Counted from the stretch's first letter, positions 25,798 to 35,607 are shown. The stretch is DNA of 64,000 nt from Acinetobacter gerneri DSM 14967 = CIP 107464 = MTCC 9824 (GCF_000368565.1 NZ_KB849533.1:18483-82482); one strand, 5' to 3'. Numbers and translations are program-made. Notes: generated from the sequence alone by a model not told the origin.

Positions 25798-27549
25798 ATG
25801 AAAACAATCAAAGTATTAAGATGGTCATATCTTTTCCTTTTTATTTTCGTGGCTTTTTGCTTATTTTTTGTCTACAAAATTTCTCATCGGGATTTTTCGT
25901 CTGAACTAGAATATTCTCGTGAAAAAAAACAAATTGATTCAAGTATTTTCTCAGCCTATAAGGGGCAAATTTACGCCTCAGTTCCGAGCAATGGCGACTA
26001 TCTCATTCAACAAGCAGATCTTGCGACATTTCACCTCATTGATCAAAGCTACCAATCTCGACACGTCGCTGCCGATAAAAATCATGTTTATTGTGGCAAT
26101 TTGATTTTAGAAAAGTTAAATCCCTCAACGACCACCGCCATCGGCAATGATTATTTAAGTGATGGTCAAAAGACTTATTATTGTTCTGGAATGACCATCA
26201 AAAATCCTGACTTGGGTATCGTGGCTGAAGTTAGTCAATTGGTGTTAAATCTTTTTGGCTTATATGATAAACCGCAAACTTGGATTTACCCTTTCAAAGA
26301 AGTCGCAAATATTCAGCAATCATCTAACATGAACGGATTGGTGACCAGCCAAAATCAAGTGCTCTTAAACGGTCAAGAACTCCCAAAAGCCAATGCACAA
26401 AGCTTAAGAAAAATTAATCGTTTATATGCTGATGGCGATACTCGACCAAGTGAGGTTTATACAGCTGACGGCCGACATGTTTATGCAAAAAATACGCTGC
26501 TCAACATGATGGATAGTGCTGATTTGTATAGTTTAGCGATTGATGCGCAAAACCAAGATGAATATTTGATCGAGCCAAAGTCGGGTATGGTTTATTTAAA
26601 TGATTTTTCATTTGATCCATCACATGCACCTTACCGTATTCTTTCAATGCATGGCGCACATGCAAATCATACTCTTTGGCTCAGTAACGATGGCATCTAT
26701 TTTTATGATCGAGAAGACAAAAAAGTCCGACGTGCTGCTGATAATGTTTTTAACAAATCAAACTTTACGGAAATTGCGCCTTTGATCTTTTTTGATGGGA
26801 AAACCCTGTTATACCTCCAAGATAAACAAGTTTGGGGAGGTAACAAAAATCCTGGTCTTAAATCCCGCTCTACCGAGATCTTGCAACTAGATGAACCCAT
26901 GACAGGCCAATGGAAAAAAATAGGCGATGTAAATTATCGCTATGGTCAAGTTTGGCAAAATGGTTCAACGACTTATTACTTTGATCAGTTGGGTTCAGGT
27001 CAATCCATCAAACAGACCATTTATAAAATAGTTGATCCGACACTACTCGTAGAGTTAAGCAATCCAAATATTCGTACCGATGATTTGCGTGAAATTTTAA
27101 GCTCAAATCGAGTCGCTATACCTAAAAGTAAAATGGTTGCTTTCGCCAAAACGAGATACTCCGATGGACACATTTGGGCAGTGCTTTTTCCCGTAATTTT
27201 TCTTGGAATTATTAGCATTATTTTCTGGATCATGCGGCAATTTAAAATCAATCCTAAACCATTTGATATTGATGAAAACTATTTACAACTCAACAATATT
27301 TTCTCCAAAAAAATTGCTTTAGCTGATATTGATTGTGTGTATTTTACAAAAACATATATGCCTAGAAGTCGCGGTTATGTTGGCAGAATATGTGTACATC
27401 AGAAAAATGGTAAAAAGACTAGAAATCTCATGTTTCAAGCAAAAATGAGTTTATTCGCATCCAGTGCAGAGGAAATGGATGCATATATTTTAGAGATGCA
27501 AAATTTGTTGAAACAACACAGCGTAAAGAGTCATTTTGACCAAAATTGA
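25798..27549 (+). CDS. DKNYY-family membrane-anchored protein
   Basis: 583 residues. Start is set by AAGGAG 6 nt before ATG 25798. An N-terminal membrane anchor (about 10-30, YLFLFIFVAFCLFFVY) leads into a long extracytoplasmic domain with DKNYY-type repeats (VAADKNHVYCGN, YTADGRHVYAKN, WLSNDGIYFYDRED). A second membrane helix (about 460-480) is followed by a small cytoplasmic C-terminal domain with basic residues. DKNYY domains are beta-rich repeats of unknown function in envelope proteins. No partner gene is obvious; the upstream region holds its own promoter candidate. Function unknown. Confidence 0.8.
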   Translation: MKTIKVLRWSYLFLFIFVAFCLFFVYKISHRDFSSELEYSREKKQIDSSIFSAYKGQIYASVPSNGDYLIQQADLATFHLIDQSYQSRHVAADKNHVYCGNLILEKLNPSTTTAIGNDYLSDGQKTYYCSGMTIKNPDLGIVAEVSQLVLNLFGLYDKPQTWIYPFKEVANIQQSSNMNGLVTSQNQVLLNGQELPKANAQSLRKINRLYADGDTRPSEVYTADGRHVYAKNTLLNMMDSADLYSLAIDAQNQDEYLIEPKSGMVYLNDFSFDPSHAPYRILSMHGAHANHTLWLSNDGIYFYDREDKKVRRAADNVFNKSNFTEIAPLIFFDGKTLLYLQDKQVWGGNKNPGLKSRSTEILQLDEPMTGQWKKIGDVNYRYGQVWQNGSTTYYFDQLGSGQSIKQTIYKIVDPTLLVELSNPNIRTDDLREILSSNRVAIPKSKMVAFAKTRYSDGHIWAVLFPVIFLGIISIIFWIMRQFKINPKPFDIDENYLQLNNIFSKKIALADIDCVYFTKTYMPRSRGYVGRICVHQKNGKKTRNLMFQAKMSLFASSAEEMDAYILEMQNLLKQHSVKSHFDQN

Positions 27550-27641
27550 TTTGTTGTAATTTTGCTTTATCTACAAATTTCAACTATGAAATGTCATGTT
27601 AATTCGGCACTATAAAAACATTGTTTTTTATGAGAAATATG

Positions 27642-28349
27642 ATGAAAACTCGCTTCGCTGCCCTTGCATTGAGTTTGTTTACGTTTACTACTGCGCATGC
27701 AGATATTCAAACTTTACAACAAAACTTAAAAAAGAATTATCCTGACATTCCAGTTAAAGCTGTCAATCCGACGGCAATCAAGGATATTTACGAAGTTTAT
27801 ATGGGCGGGCGAATCGTATATACCAATGATGAAGCGAAACTATTTTTCATCGGTAATTTGATCGATTTAAAAAATCAAAAAAACATCACAGAAGAACGTG
27901 AACAAATTCTAAATAAAATTGATGTTTCTAAACTGCCTTTAGATAAAGCAATCAAACATGTCAAAGGCGATGGCAGCCGTACTTTATATATTTTCAGTGA
28001 TCCTGACTGCCCGTACTGTCATCGTTTAGAGCAAGAATTGACCAAAGTAGATAATGTGACCATCTATTTATTCTTGTATCCAATCACCAGTTTACATCCA
28101 AATGCTGAAAAGATTTCTGAGCAAATTTGGTGTTCAAAAGACCAATATAGTGCTTGGGAAAACTATATTTTAAACAAGAAAATGCCAGCAAAAGTTGCCA
28201 AATGTGATACCCCGATTCAGCCTTTAGCTAAACTGGGTGAAGCCTTAGAAATCGACGGCACGCCAACATTTTTCTTAAAAGATGGTAGCCGTATCTCTGG
28301 CGCAAAAAGTGCAGCAGATATTGAAGCATTATTTAAAAATGTAAAATAA
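27642..28349 (+). CDS. DsbC-like periplasmic disulfide isomerase
   Basis: 235 residues from ATG 27642; in-frame ATGs at 27630 and 27639 and a TTG at 27621 are alternatives, and a GAGA lies 6 nt before 27642. The signal peptide (MKTRFAALALSLFTFTTAHA) is followed by a DsbC dimerisation domain (about 20-80) and a thioredoxin-like domain with SDPDCPYCHRLE, giving a CPYC active site (CGYC in E. coli DsbC). A cis-Pro region is present (GTPTFFLKDGSRISG). Family role: shuffles wrong disulfides in periplasmic proteins, kept reduced by DsbD. DsbG is less likely because of length. A terminator follows at 28382. Confidence 0.85.
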   Translation: MKTRFAALALSLFTFTTAHADIQTLQQNLKKNYPDIPVKAVNPTAIKDIYEVYMGGRIVYTNDEAKLFFIGNLIDLKNQKNITEEREQILNKIDVSKLPLDKAIKHVKGDGSRTLYIFSDPDCPYCHRLEQELTKVDNVTIYLFLYPITSLHPNAEKISEQIWCSKDQYSAWENYILNKKMPAKVAKCDTPIQPLAKLGEALEIDGTPTFFLKDGSRISGAKSAADIEALFKNVK

Positions 28350-28381
28350 TAATCATTGATCAGATGGTTTATATTACTGAT

Positions 28382-28412
28382 AGGGCATACGATTTTTAGT
28401 ATGCTCTTTTTG
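28382..28412 (+). terminator. Terminator of the DsbC-like gene
   Basis: A 9-bp stem with one G-U pair (AGGGCATAC 28382-28390, GTATGCTCT 28399-28407) is followed by T-run. Confidence 0.75.
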
Positions 28413-28596
28413 ATTGGTTCGTTTTTAAAATAATAAAATCAAGTATTTGTTATATACTATTTTTTCATGTTAATAATATTCTAATTACAACAACAATATA
28501 TTCCTTTAAATATTATATATTTCAACAAATCTCCTTATTTAATACTAAATTTTGACAAAAATAGACATAAATTGATCAAGTTATACAAATCACTTG

Positions 28597-28624
28597 TTTA
28601 CATTCAAGATTTTCAAATTATGAT
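28597..28624 (+). promoter_or_regulatory. Candidate sigma70 promoter for the Sel1-repeat gene
   Basis: TTTACA (28597-28602), 16-bp spacer and TATGAT (28619-28624), 60 bp before the ATG at 28684. The remainder of 28350-28683 is AT-rich and holds only the upstream terminator. Confidence 0.5.
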
Positions 28625-28683
28625 AAAACTATTTCCAATCCCAATTAAATGGATTTAAGGTTTTAAAAAGGTAACGTTATAAA

Positions 28684-29496
28684 ATGAAAAAAATTCTTCT
28701 CGCAACACTTATTGCTCTTTCATCAAGTACGGCTGTTTTTGCGGCTGATGCAGCTGCGCCTCAAACAGGTCTAAACCCTGCATTTGCTAAAGTTGAACAA
28801 TATATTCAAGCTCAAAATTTTACTGCTGCTTATCAAGAACTTGATAAACTTGGTAAAGCTGGAAACGCTCAAGCTTTGTATAATCAAGCTTATTTAACCC
28901 AAGTTGGTAAAGGTACGACAAAAGACGAGAAAAAAGCACTGCAACTTTATCAACAATCAGGTGATAAAGGTTATCCAGTTGCCAATTATGTTTTAGCTCA
29001 AGCTTATGGTACAGGTAGTTTAACTGCGCCAAAAGATGAGAAAAAAGCTCGTCAATATTTAGAAAAAGCATCAAATCAAGGTTTTGATGATGCAACGGTA
29101 GAACTTGCTGTCATGTACTTTGCAGAAGGTACAGATCAAAGTAATAAACTTGGTTTAGCTAAACTTGATCCTTTAATCAAAAAAGGTAACTATCAAGCGA
29201 TCCATGCTAAAGCCTTATATGACATTACTACTGGCTTAAAAAATAAAAATGAAGCAACAATTAAACAAGGTTTAGATTCAATCAAAAATCTTGGCTCTAA
29301 AGGTTATATTCCTGCGCTCATGGCAATGGCAAATATGTTAGCGCGTGGTGATATTGTTCAGCAAAACTTACCAGAAGCACGTAAGATCTATGCTGCTCTA
29401 GCTCAGGACAATGTTCCTCAGTCTAAAGAAGCGCTTGCTGCAATTGATAAAATGATTGCTGAACAAGGTAAGGCTGCACCAGCGCCAAAAAAATAA
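28684..29496 (+). CDS. Periplasmic Sel1/TPR-repeat protein
   Basis: 270 residues. The signal peptide (MKKILLATLIALSSSTAVFA) is followed by an alpha-helical repeat solenoid. Sel1-type units are visible (LYNQAYLTQVGKGTTKDEKKALQLYQQSGDKGYPVANYVLAQAYGTG and the next copy ending DDATVELAVMYFAEGT; quoted here only as landmarks at about 65-150), each with the AxxLYxxGxG..KDxxKAxxxY pattern. A Lys/Pro/Ala tail ends the protein. Family role: protein-protein scaffold in the periplasm or at the envelope, no catalytic residues. It has its own promoter candidate and a strong terminator, so it is probably monocistronic and well expressed. Confidence 0.8.
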   Translation: MKKILLATLIALSSSTAVFAADAAAPQTGLNPAFAKVEQYIQAQNFTAAYQELDKLGKAGNAQALYNQAYLTQVGKGTTKDEKKALQLYQQSGDKGYPVANYVLAQAYGTGSLTAPKDEKKARQYLEKASNQGFDDATVELAVMYFAEGTDQSNKLGLAKLDPLIKKGNYQAIHAKALYDITTGLKNKNEATIKQGLDSIKNLGSKGYIPALMAMANMLARGDIVQQNLPEARKIYAALAQDNVPQSKEALAAIDKMIAEQGKAAPAPKK

Positions 29497-29520
29497 GTTC
29501 TGATTAAAAGATCTGTTTTT

Positions 29521-29570
29521 AAAGGCATTTGTTTTGTTGAAATATTCAATCTAAGCAAATGCCTTTTTTA
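29521..29570 (+). terminator. Terminator of the Sel1-repeat gene
   Basis: An 11-bp perfect stem, AAAGGCATTTG (29521-29531) with CAAATGCCTTT (29556-29566), is followed by TTTA; the loop carries a minor TTGA/TCAA hairpin. Confidence 0.8.
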
Positions 29571-29632
29571 TATTCACTTTCACATTTTTTATTATTCATT
29601 ACGATAGAAAAATAACGATAAGATTCAAACAA

Positions 29633-30559
29633 TCACCACCAATAAGCGATCAATCCACTAATCACCATAAAGCCAAAAACAGTACTAATCACCAATGGTG
29701 TTAGAGATTTTTCATTTAAACCATATACTTGCCCTAAGATCCCAAACAATGTTGGCATCGGTAATGCTGCGATAATCGTTCCTGCATACACCATTTCTTG
29801 ACTGACATTGGTTAAGTAACTCAGCCCTAAAAACACCAGTAAAGGCATGACAATATTTTTAAGAAATACCAATAAAATGCTTTGAATATTGACGTATTGG
29901 ATACTTAAACCAACTAAACCAGCACCAATGACAAAAAGTGCCAATGGCGAAGCCGTTTGCCCCAATAACATAAAGACTTGATCAATATTTTTAGGTATAT
30001 GCAATTGCAGCATTGCGCAGAGCATTCCCAACACGACAGACAAGAAAATTGGATTTTTAAGCAGCGTAAAAATAGTGTTTTTGATTAAATCACTGAGCTT
30101 TGCCTGCTTTTGTAAACCTGCTTCTGCCAAAGCCAAAACTGTTGGTACTAACATGACACTTTCAATAATTAAAATCATTGAAATATAAGTGGTTGCTTGG
30201 CTTGCACCAATCAATAAAGTCAAAATGGCTGTACCAATAAACCCTGTATTGGACATTGCCCCGCCCATAGCAAGCACCGAGGCATCTGTAAAATTTTCTC
30301 GATAAAATTTTCTGAAAATATAAACGCCTATGGCATACAGAAAAAATGTGACGCCTGCATAAACTGCAAAATATGACGGAAACCAAATATCTTGAAAATT
30401 TTTACTGGAAAGTGCGTGAAAAAGCAAAGCGGGTAAAGCAATTTTAACCACAAATAAGCTCAAAACTTGAATCTGATCTTTTTTCAGTAAATCAATTTTG
30501 ACACTAAAATAACCAGATAAAAGCAATAAAAAGATCGGTACAATCACCGCAAAAACCAT
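29633..30559 (-). CDS. AEC-family (auxin efflux carrier type) permease
   Basis: 308 residues from Met at 30559, chosen because AAAGG lies 7 nt upstream and the hydrophobic first helix starts at once; an ATG at 30595 would add 12 polar residues. About ten membrane helices are split by a short cytoplasmic loop near the middle (AEAGLQKQAKLSDLIKN), the usual 5+5 layout of the bile/arsenite/auxin-type fold. A GGAMSNTGFIGTAIL segment carries the conserved Asn-Thr-Gly of AEC proteins. Bacterial members export or import small organic anions such as malate or malonate; substrate not readable. Convergent to the Sel1 gene. Confidence 0.85.
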   Translation of the reverse strand: MVFAVIVPIFLLLLSGYFSVKIDLLKKDQIQVLSLFVVKIALPALLFHALSSKNFQDIWFPSYFAVYAGVTFFLYAIGVYIFRKFYRENFTDASVLAMGGAMSNTGFIGTAILTLLIGASQATTYISMILIIESVMLVPTVLALAEAGLQKQAKLSDLIKNTIFTLLKNPIFLSVVLGMLCAMLQLHIPKNIDQVFMLLGQTASPLALFVIGAGLVGLSIQYVNIQSILLVFLKNIVMPLLVFLGLSYLTNVSQEMVYAGTIIAALPMPTLFGILGQVYGLNEKSLTPLVISTVFGFMVISGLIAYWW

Positions 30560-30689
30560 CGAGCTACCTTTACGAATTTCATAAAAATCAAGCATAGGAA
30601 ATAGGGCCTACAACCCTAGATCCTAAGTGAAATTGCTTTAAATTTTAAATACTTTTGGGGAATAACTTTTTACTCAAAATGAACGCTAA

Positions 30690-31805
30690 TCAGAAATCAA
30701 ATTGTGTAAATAAGTCTTTTAAACCATGAGGTTGGCAACGTAAGTATTGAGGTGCTATTGCGATCTGTACACCTAGTTTTGCAGCAGCATGCCAAGGCCA
30801 GCGTGGATCATATAAAATCGCACGGGCAAGTCCAATAGCATCGGCTTGCTCATTTTGTAAAATGGCTTCTGCTTGTTCTGCTTCCGTGATTAAACCGACT
30901 GCGATTACTGGAATATTCACATGCGGTTTAATCTTTTCTGCAAATGGAACCTGATAGCTCGGTTCTAATTTGATTTTTTGGTCACGATGCAAGCCAGCGG
31001 TAGAGACATGAATATAAGCGGCGCCTGCCTTTTCTAAATGTTTGGAAAGTTCAATACTCGATTGGAGATCCCACCCGCCTTGCTCATCCATCCAATCCGT
31101 CGCTGAAATACGTACCCCGATTGGATAATCAGCAGGCACAGCTTTTTTCATTTCAGTTAAAGTTTCAATCAACATACGCATGCGATTTTCTAAAGAACCG
31201 CCATATTGATCTGTACGTTGATTGGAAAGTGGTGACAAAAATTGATGCATCAAATAACCATGTGCACCATGAATTTCAATGATTTCAAACCCTGCTTCAA
31301 CAGAACGTTGTGCTGCTTTGGCAAAATCAAGTTGAACTTGTTTAATTTCTTCAAGCGTTAGCGCATGAGGCGGAACATCATCCTCATTAAATCCTATTTC
31401 ACTTGCTGAAACTGTTTGCCAACCATGTTGTTGCTCAGGTTTGATCTGTCCACGACCTAACCACGGCTTATCTGTAGAGGCTTTACGTCCAGCATGTGCC
31501 AATTGCACACCAAAAGGCATCGGTGAAATTTGTTTGATTTTCTCAAGGAGTATTTTTATTTTATCTCGCTGAGTATCATTCCATAACCCAACATCTGCAA
31601 AACTGATGCGTCCATTTGCTTGTACGGCAGTCGCTTCAATCAAACACAAAGCCGCACCTGACAATGCATAATTTGCCCATTGCTGCTCATGCCAATAACT
31701 GATTTCACCTTCATCCGATGCAGAGTATTGGCACATTGGCGCAATAATAATTTTATTGTTTAAAGTAAGAGTACCGAATTTTATTGGCTCAAATAACTTT
31801 GACAT
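30690..31805 (-). CDS. Old yellow enzyme family NADH:flavin oxidoreductase (YqjM/NamA-like)
   Basis: 371 residues from ATG 31805; GAGGAAATAGGG upstream and the family start KLFEPIKFGTLTLNN rule out the ATG 42 nt earlier. A TIM barrel with FMN-site segments: IIAPMCQYSA (the Cys is typical of the YqjM subgroup), VQLAHAGRKAS (His of the substrate pair, HAGRKA), IHGAHGYLMHQFLSPLSNQRTDQYGG and IGLARAILYDPRWPWHAA at the C-terminal phosphate site. Family role: NAD(P)H-dependent reduction of activated C=C bonds in enals and enones, often for electrophile detoxification. Monocistronic by appearance. Confidence 0.9.
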   Translation of the reverse strand: MSKLFEPIKFGTLTLNNKIIIAPMCQYSASDEGEISYWHEQQWANYALSGAALCLIEATAVQANGRISFADVGLWNDTQRDKIKILLEKIKQISPMPFGVQLAHAGRKASTDKPWLGRGQIKPEQQHGWQTVSASEIGFNEDDVPPHALTLEEIKQVQLDFAKAAQRSVEAGFEIIEIHGAHGYLMHQFLSPLSNQRTDQYGGSLENRMRMLIETLTEMKKAVPADYPIGVRISATDWMDEQGGWDLQSSIELSKHLEKAGAAYIHVSTAGLHRDQKIKLEPSYQVPFAEKIKPHVNIPVIAVGLITEAEQAEAILQNEQADAIGLARAILYDPRWPWHAAAKLGVQIAIAPQYLRCQPHGLKDLFTQFDF

Positions 31806-32139
31806 TTTCCCTATTTCCTCTTTATATCCACTCTTACAGATGGTCACTGACTTAATTTTTTGCTTGCTGGGTCTAGGCTGGCAAAGGTTGTTCTGATTAA
31901 GTCTGAAATATACAGTTGCTCGTTCAGCATTTGTGAACTCAATTGCATGATTTGAGATTTATATCTGGAAAATCACGATTGTATGCTTTAAAAATTTAAC
32001 CTATTTTCATGACAATTTGCAAAGTATTGCGCTGTTTTTCTATATTTTTTTCATTTATAGATTTAAATAAAAAAGCACTGAGTTTTTTCAGTGCTTTTAG
32101 GCTATTTAAAATTACAAGATTTATATTCTAATATTCAAT
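31806..32139. other. Intergenic region upstream of the OYE gene
   Basis: 334 bp between two leftward genes. The right part holds the PqqU-gene terminator at 32067; the left part is presumed promoter DNA for the oxidoreductase. No RNA or small gene seen. Confidence 0.4.
32067..32098 (-). terminator. Terminator of the oprB-pqqU operon
   Basis: An 11-bp stem, AAAAGCACTGA (32071-32081) with TCAGTGCTTTT (32088-32098), has an A-run on its left that becomes the U-tract on the minus strand. Confidence 0.8.
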
Positions 32140-34293
32140 CTAGAATTGTTTAGTGACACTTACACCAGCACTAAAGTTTCGTCCTTCAGCAGGTTCGAAA
32201 TAACGTTTATTACTTTCATTCACGATCACTGAACCGATATAGTTTTTGTCAAATAAGTTGTCGACACGTGCATAAGTATTAAATTTCCAATCTTTTAAAG
32301 CCCAAGCATAGCCAAGGTTTGCAGAGAAAATCGTATAGCTTGGTGCAGAATCAGAATTGATATCATTGACATAAATCTTATCTGCATAACGTGCATCAAC
32401 ACCAGCATATAAGCCCTGCTCAGGTTTCCATGTCAATCCTAAATATGCCTGATTTTTGGCAATACCCGGAATGTAATTGCCTGCAGGAATTTTCTCAACG
32501 GTCCCATCAGCTTGAATGTCAGCATCAAATTTTGCATCTAAATAGCTATAGCTGGCTTGGGCAAATAAATCACGCCAAAGGTTTTTGTTCCAAGTAAATT
32601 CTGCTCCTTTACGCTCAGTTTTATCGGCATTGCGATATGTAGAACGCCCCCCCTCACTGCTTGCTGCAACGATATCGTTTTTAGTTTTGATATCAAATAC
32701 AGCCAAGGTGAAATCGCCTAGACGATTCGATGATTTCAAACCAAGCTCATAAGTATCACTGCTTGCAGGTGAAAGATTGAATGCATTGGCAGCATCACTT
32801 CCCACTGCGGCATAAGACATTTCTGTAAATGTTGGTGTTTCAAAACCTTTGGCATAACTTGCATAGGCCAACAATTCAGGGAGAATTTGCCAGCTTAAAG
32901 CAGCAGATGGCAATACCTTGTCATAATTAGTTTTACCGCTGTTATCGCCATTTAAGCCCACGATATAATGATCTTCGGTTTTAAAATGCACATTGCTATA
33001 GCGAAGCCCTGCATCTAAAGTCCATGTCGGTAAAAAATTCCAAGAGGCTTGTACATAAGGGTCAATATTCCACAAAGTATTGTCTTCATCACGGCGTGTT
33101 GCCCCCTTGATGCCCAACGTATCGCCTGCAAAACTGTTAAATCCTTTACGATCTTCAGTCATTGCATCTAATGCAAGCCCTGCGCTCAATTTTGTATTTG
33201 GTAATAAATCTTTGCCTGTCCAGCGTAGATCCGCACCATAATATTGACGGTCAAAATCAATCACACCACCCGCTTGATAGGGCTTCGTTTTTTCAGTCAA
33301 AGGATTGGTCACTTGAGATATTTTGGGAATGGATTGATATTGGGTAACAGAACGCTGTCCCATATAAGCCATTGCATAGAGATCATTTTGATCATCTAAA
33401 GGTTTATCCCAAGTCACACCTGTTTGTATTTGTTCGATTTCTTTTCTGGCATTGTAATCTAATACATTTTTAACCACTTGTTTGGGATTGGCTTGCCAAT
33501 CGCTACGAGTCAAACCACCTGGATCTTGTGCAGAAATATTCACATAATTGGTGATCCAATTGATCTTTGAACCATCATCCAGATTCCATGTCAATTTTGC
33601 ATTATTTAAAACTTTATGCGCTGCACTATGATCACGATAACCATCTGTATCAAAATACGATGAGCTAACCACATAAGCTGGATCATATTGATTATTAGAG
33701 CCACCTTGTAAAACCAGTCCCACGTGGTTGCGTTGATTACTTCCCCCAGCATAATTCATGGTAATAGAATCTCTGCCCTGACCTTCTTTGGTTGAAGTTA
33801 AAATCGTTCCGCCAGAAGAGTTGCCATAGAGTGAAGAAAATGGACCTGTTAAAACTTCGATATGATCTAAACTAGACAAATCAATATTGGACGTTTGACC
33901 TTGTCCATCAGGCATCGTTGCTGGAATGCCATCAACATATAAGCGCAAACCACGCACACCAAAAGTCGAACGCGCGCCAAATCCACGCATAGAAATTTGT
34001 AAATCCTGCGCATAATTTTCACGATTATTGATTTGTAAACTCGGAATGCCTTTGATGACTTCTGTCAAATTGACATCAATATTATTTTGTTGCTTTGCCG
34101 CATCTACTCGATAGACCGAAGCAGGCGTTTGCATATATGAAGTATCAGTACGAGTCGCCTCCGCGATAATCGGAGGAATTGCAGTAACAGCTTGTTCATC
34201 CGTTTCTGCATAAAGGTTTTGACAAATACATGCACTTAGGCAGAGCAATGAAGAATTAAAAGGGATATTTTTAAATCGTTGTTTACTCTGCAT
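32140..34293 (-). CDS. pqqU: TonB-dependent receptor of the YncD/PqqU type (PQQ uptake)
   Basis: 717-residue outer-membrane receptor. The signal peptide is followed by a plug domain (about 50-170) and a 22-strand barrel ending in Phe. From memory it matches E. coli YncD/PqqU over long segments: NYAQDLQISMRGFG, LYVDGIPATMPDGQGQTSN, QYQSIP, NLWNIDPY-like, and DNLFDKNYIGSVIVNESN near the C-terminus. That is far closer than to siderophore receptors. Family role: PqqU imports pyrroloquinoline quinone across the outer membrane using TonB energy. It lies 15 bp behind an OprB-type sugar porin gene, giving an operon that could feed a PQQ-dependent sugar oxidation system. PqqU assignment by similarity; uptake itself not shown. 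Confidence 0.82.
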   Translation of the reverse strand: MQSKQRFKNIPFNSSLLCLSACICQNLYAETDEQAVTAIPPIIAEATRTDTSYMQTPASVYRVDAAKQQNNIDVNLTEVIKGIPSLQINNRENYAQDLQISMRGFGARSTFGVRGLRLYVDGIPATMPDGQGQTSNIDLSSLDHIEVLTGPFSSLYGNSSGGTILTSTKEGQGRDSITMNYAGGSNQRNHVGLVLQGGSNNQYDPAYVVSSSYFDTDGYRDHSAAHKVLNNAKLTWNLDDGSKINWITNYVNISAQDPGGLTRSDWQANPKQVVKNVLDYNARKEIEQIQTGVTWDKPLDDQNDLYAMAYMGQRSVTQYQSIPKISQVTNPLTEKTKPYQAGGVIDFDRQYYGADLRWTGKDLLPNTKLSAGLALDAMTEDRKGFNSFAGDTLGIKGATRRDEDNTLWNIDPYVQASWNFLPTWTLDAGLRYSNVHFKTEDHYIVGLNGDNSGKTNYDKVLPSAALSWQILPELLAYASYAKGFETPTFTEMSYAAVGSDAANAFNLSPASSDTYELGLKSSNRLGDFTLAVFDIKTKNDIVAASSEGGRSTYRNADKTERKGAEFTWNKNLWRDLFAQASYSYLDAKFDADIQADGTVEKIPAGNYIPGIAKNQAYLGLTWKPEQGLYAGVDARYADKIYVNDINSDSAPSYTIFSANLGYAWALKDWKFNTYARVDNLFDKNYIGSVIVNESNKRYFEPAEGRNFSAGVSVTKQF

Positions 34294-34308
34294 AAGTTTT
34301 CCTTTGTT

Positions 34309-35607
34309 TTAGAATATGACTTTAGACCCCAAACCGATCACCAAAGCATTATCAACTTTATTGGTTGCACCCGGATGAACAACGTATTGGACCAATGGAC
34401 GTAGCATCAACCATTTTGCAGGATAATAAGAATAGTTCAATTCTAAATTGTATTCCGCACTTTCATTTAATGGTGTTTTGCTGGTGCCAACACGAGTACT
34501 ATTCACATAATCTCTATAGCGATCATTCACGTGAACACGGTTTACTGCAAAACCAAGGATATCATTTGGATGGTTGTCAAACAAACCGATATATTTCAAA
34601 CCAATTTGTTGAGAATTATCCACTTGAGTTGTGGTGCGATCATGGAAAGTGAAGTTACCAAAGCTATGTAAGCCACGGCGACCTTGACCTGCTGAAGTCA
34701 ATTGCTGTTCAAACGTAATCCAACCGCCATAAGAACGATCTTCACCAACTGAACCCGCTTTATGTGCAACATCATATTGATTTTTCGCTTCATCAGCAGT
34801 GTTGTATAAAGTACCGACACGATAGCTGCCTGGTAAGTCATTGATTAAGCCTTGTTTAGGCGACCAAACCACTTCCGTTAAGATATTTACACCATCCGCA
34901 TTTTTAGTGCCAAGATTCCAACCTTTTAGCTCTAAAGCATTGTCAGGGTTGTATTCAAATACACCCATTTGTGCAAATAATTCTGGATTGATTTGGTACT
35001 TAACACGCGCACCCCATTGTGAAACAGGTGTGTTATACCAGAGTTTGCCTTGCCATTTACCCATTTGCGCCGCACAGAATGCATTGCCTTGGAAATCACA
35101 AGCCATAACGTTAAATTCTGTGCCCAATCCCATACGACCGACACGCACACCCAAACCATTTTCAAAGTTTTTATCGATGTACAATTCACTTAAACGAGAA
35201 CGTGAATTACCACGACCATAATTGGCTTGAGAATTGGCAAATTGTGGCGCAAGTGGATCTTGGATGCCACGAAGCGTTGTACTTTCACCTTGACGATCTG
35301 TGATTGCTAGACGAATCGTCGTCGCATCCCAACCTGCCAATTTTGACATGTCAAAAGTAGCCCCAACCAAAGCTTGCATCGCAAACGTTGGTGCACCTTT
35401 AGGATGATAACCACCATCTGCTAGATAAGAAGTATCGGTCGCGATATTGGCATCAAATTTAATCCCTTGCTCAGCCAGCTCAGTACGATGACCGTTCCAG
35501 TCCCCTGTCAAGGTTTGTCCGTTTAAATCAAATGCTTTCTCAGCATGTGCTTGAGACATAAAAGTTGCAACTGCAACAGATAACATCTTTAAAGTAATCT
35601 TTTTCAT
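34309..35607 (-). CDS. oprB: OprB-family carbohydrate-selective porin
   Basis: 432 residues. The signal peptide (MKKITLKMLSVAVATFMSQAHA) precedes a 16-strand barrel. OprB landmarks are LTGDWNGHRTELAEQGI at the mature N-terminus, LSELYIDKNF and GRMGLGTEFNVMACDFQGNAFCAAQ (two cysteines likely bonded), and a terminal KVIF. Family role: outer-membrane diffusion of glucose and related sugars. In several Acinetobacter and Pseudomonas an oprB gene neighbours the PQQ-glucose dehydrogenase; here it is first in an operon with the PqqU-type receptor. About 780 bp of AT-rich DNA lies upstream. Confidence 0.88.
   Translation of the reverse strand: MKKITLKMLSVAVATFMSQAHAEKAFDLNGQTLTGDWNGHRTELAEQGIKFDANIATDTSYLADGGYHPKGAPTFAMQALVGATFDMSKLAGWDATTIRLAITDRQGESTTLRGIQDPLAPQFANSQANYGRGNSRSRLSELYIDKNFENGLGVRVGRMGLGTEFNVMACDFQGNAFCAAQMGKWQGKLWYNTPVSQWGARVKYQINPELFAQMGVFEYNPDNALELKGWNLGTKNADGVNILTEVVWSPKQGLINDLPGSYRVGTLYNTADEAKNQYDVAHKAGSVGEDRSYGGWITFEQQLTSAGQGRRGLHSFGNFTFHDRTTTQVDNSQQIGLKYIGLFDNHPNDILGFAVNRVHVNDRYRDYVNSTRVGTSKTPLNESAEYNLELNYSYYPAKWLMLRPLVQYVVHPGATNKVDNALVIGLGSKVIF

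Noticed and set aside
25548..25904. 118-codon plus-strand ORF with a hydrophobic stretch, upstream of the DKNYY gene
   Set aside because: It overlaps the first 107 bp of the well-supported DKNYY gene, lacks a ribosome site and resembles no family. The internal Met version with a signal-like start is tempting but ends inside the next gene.
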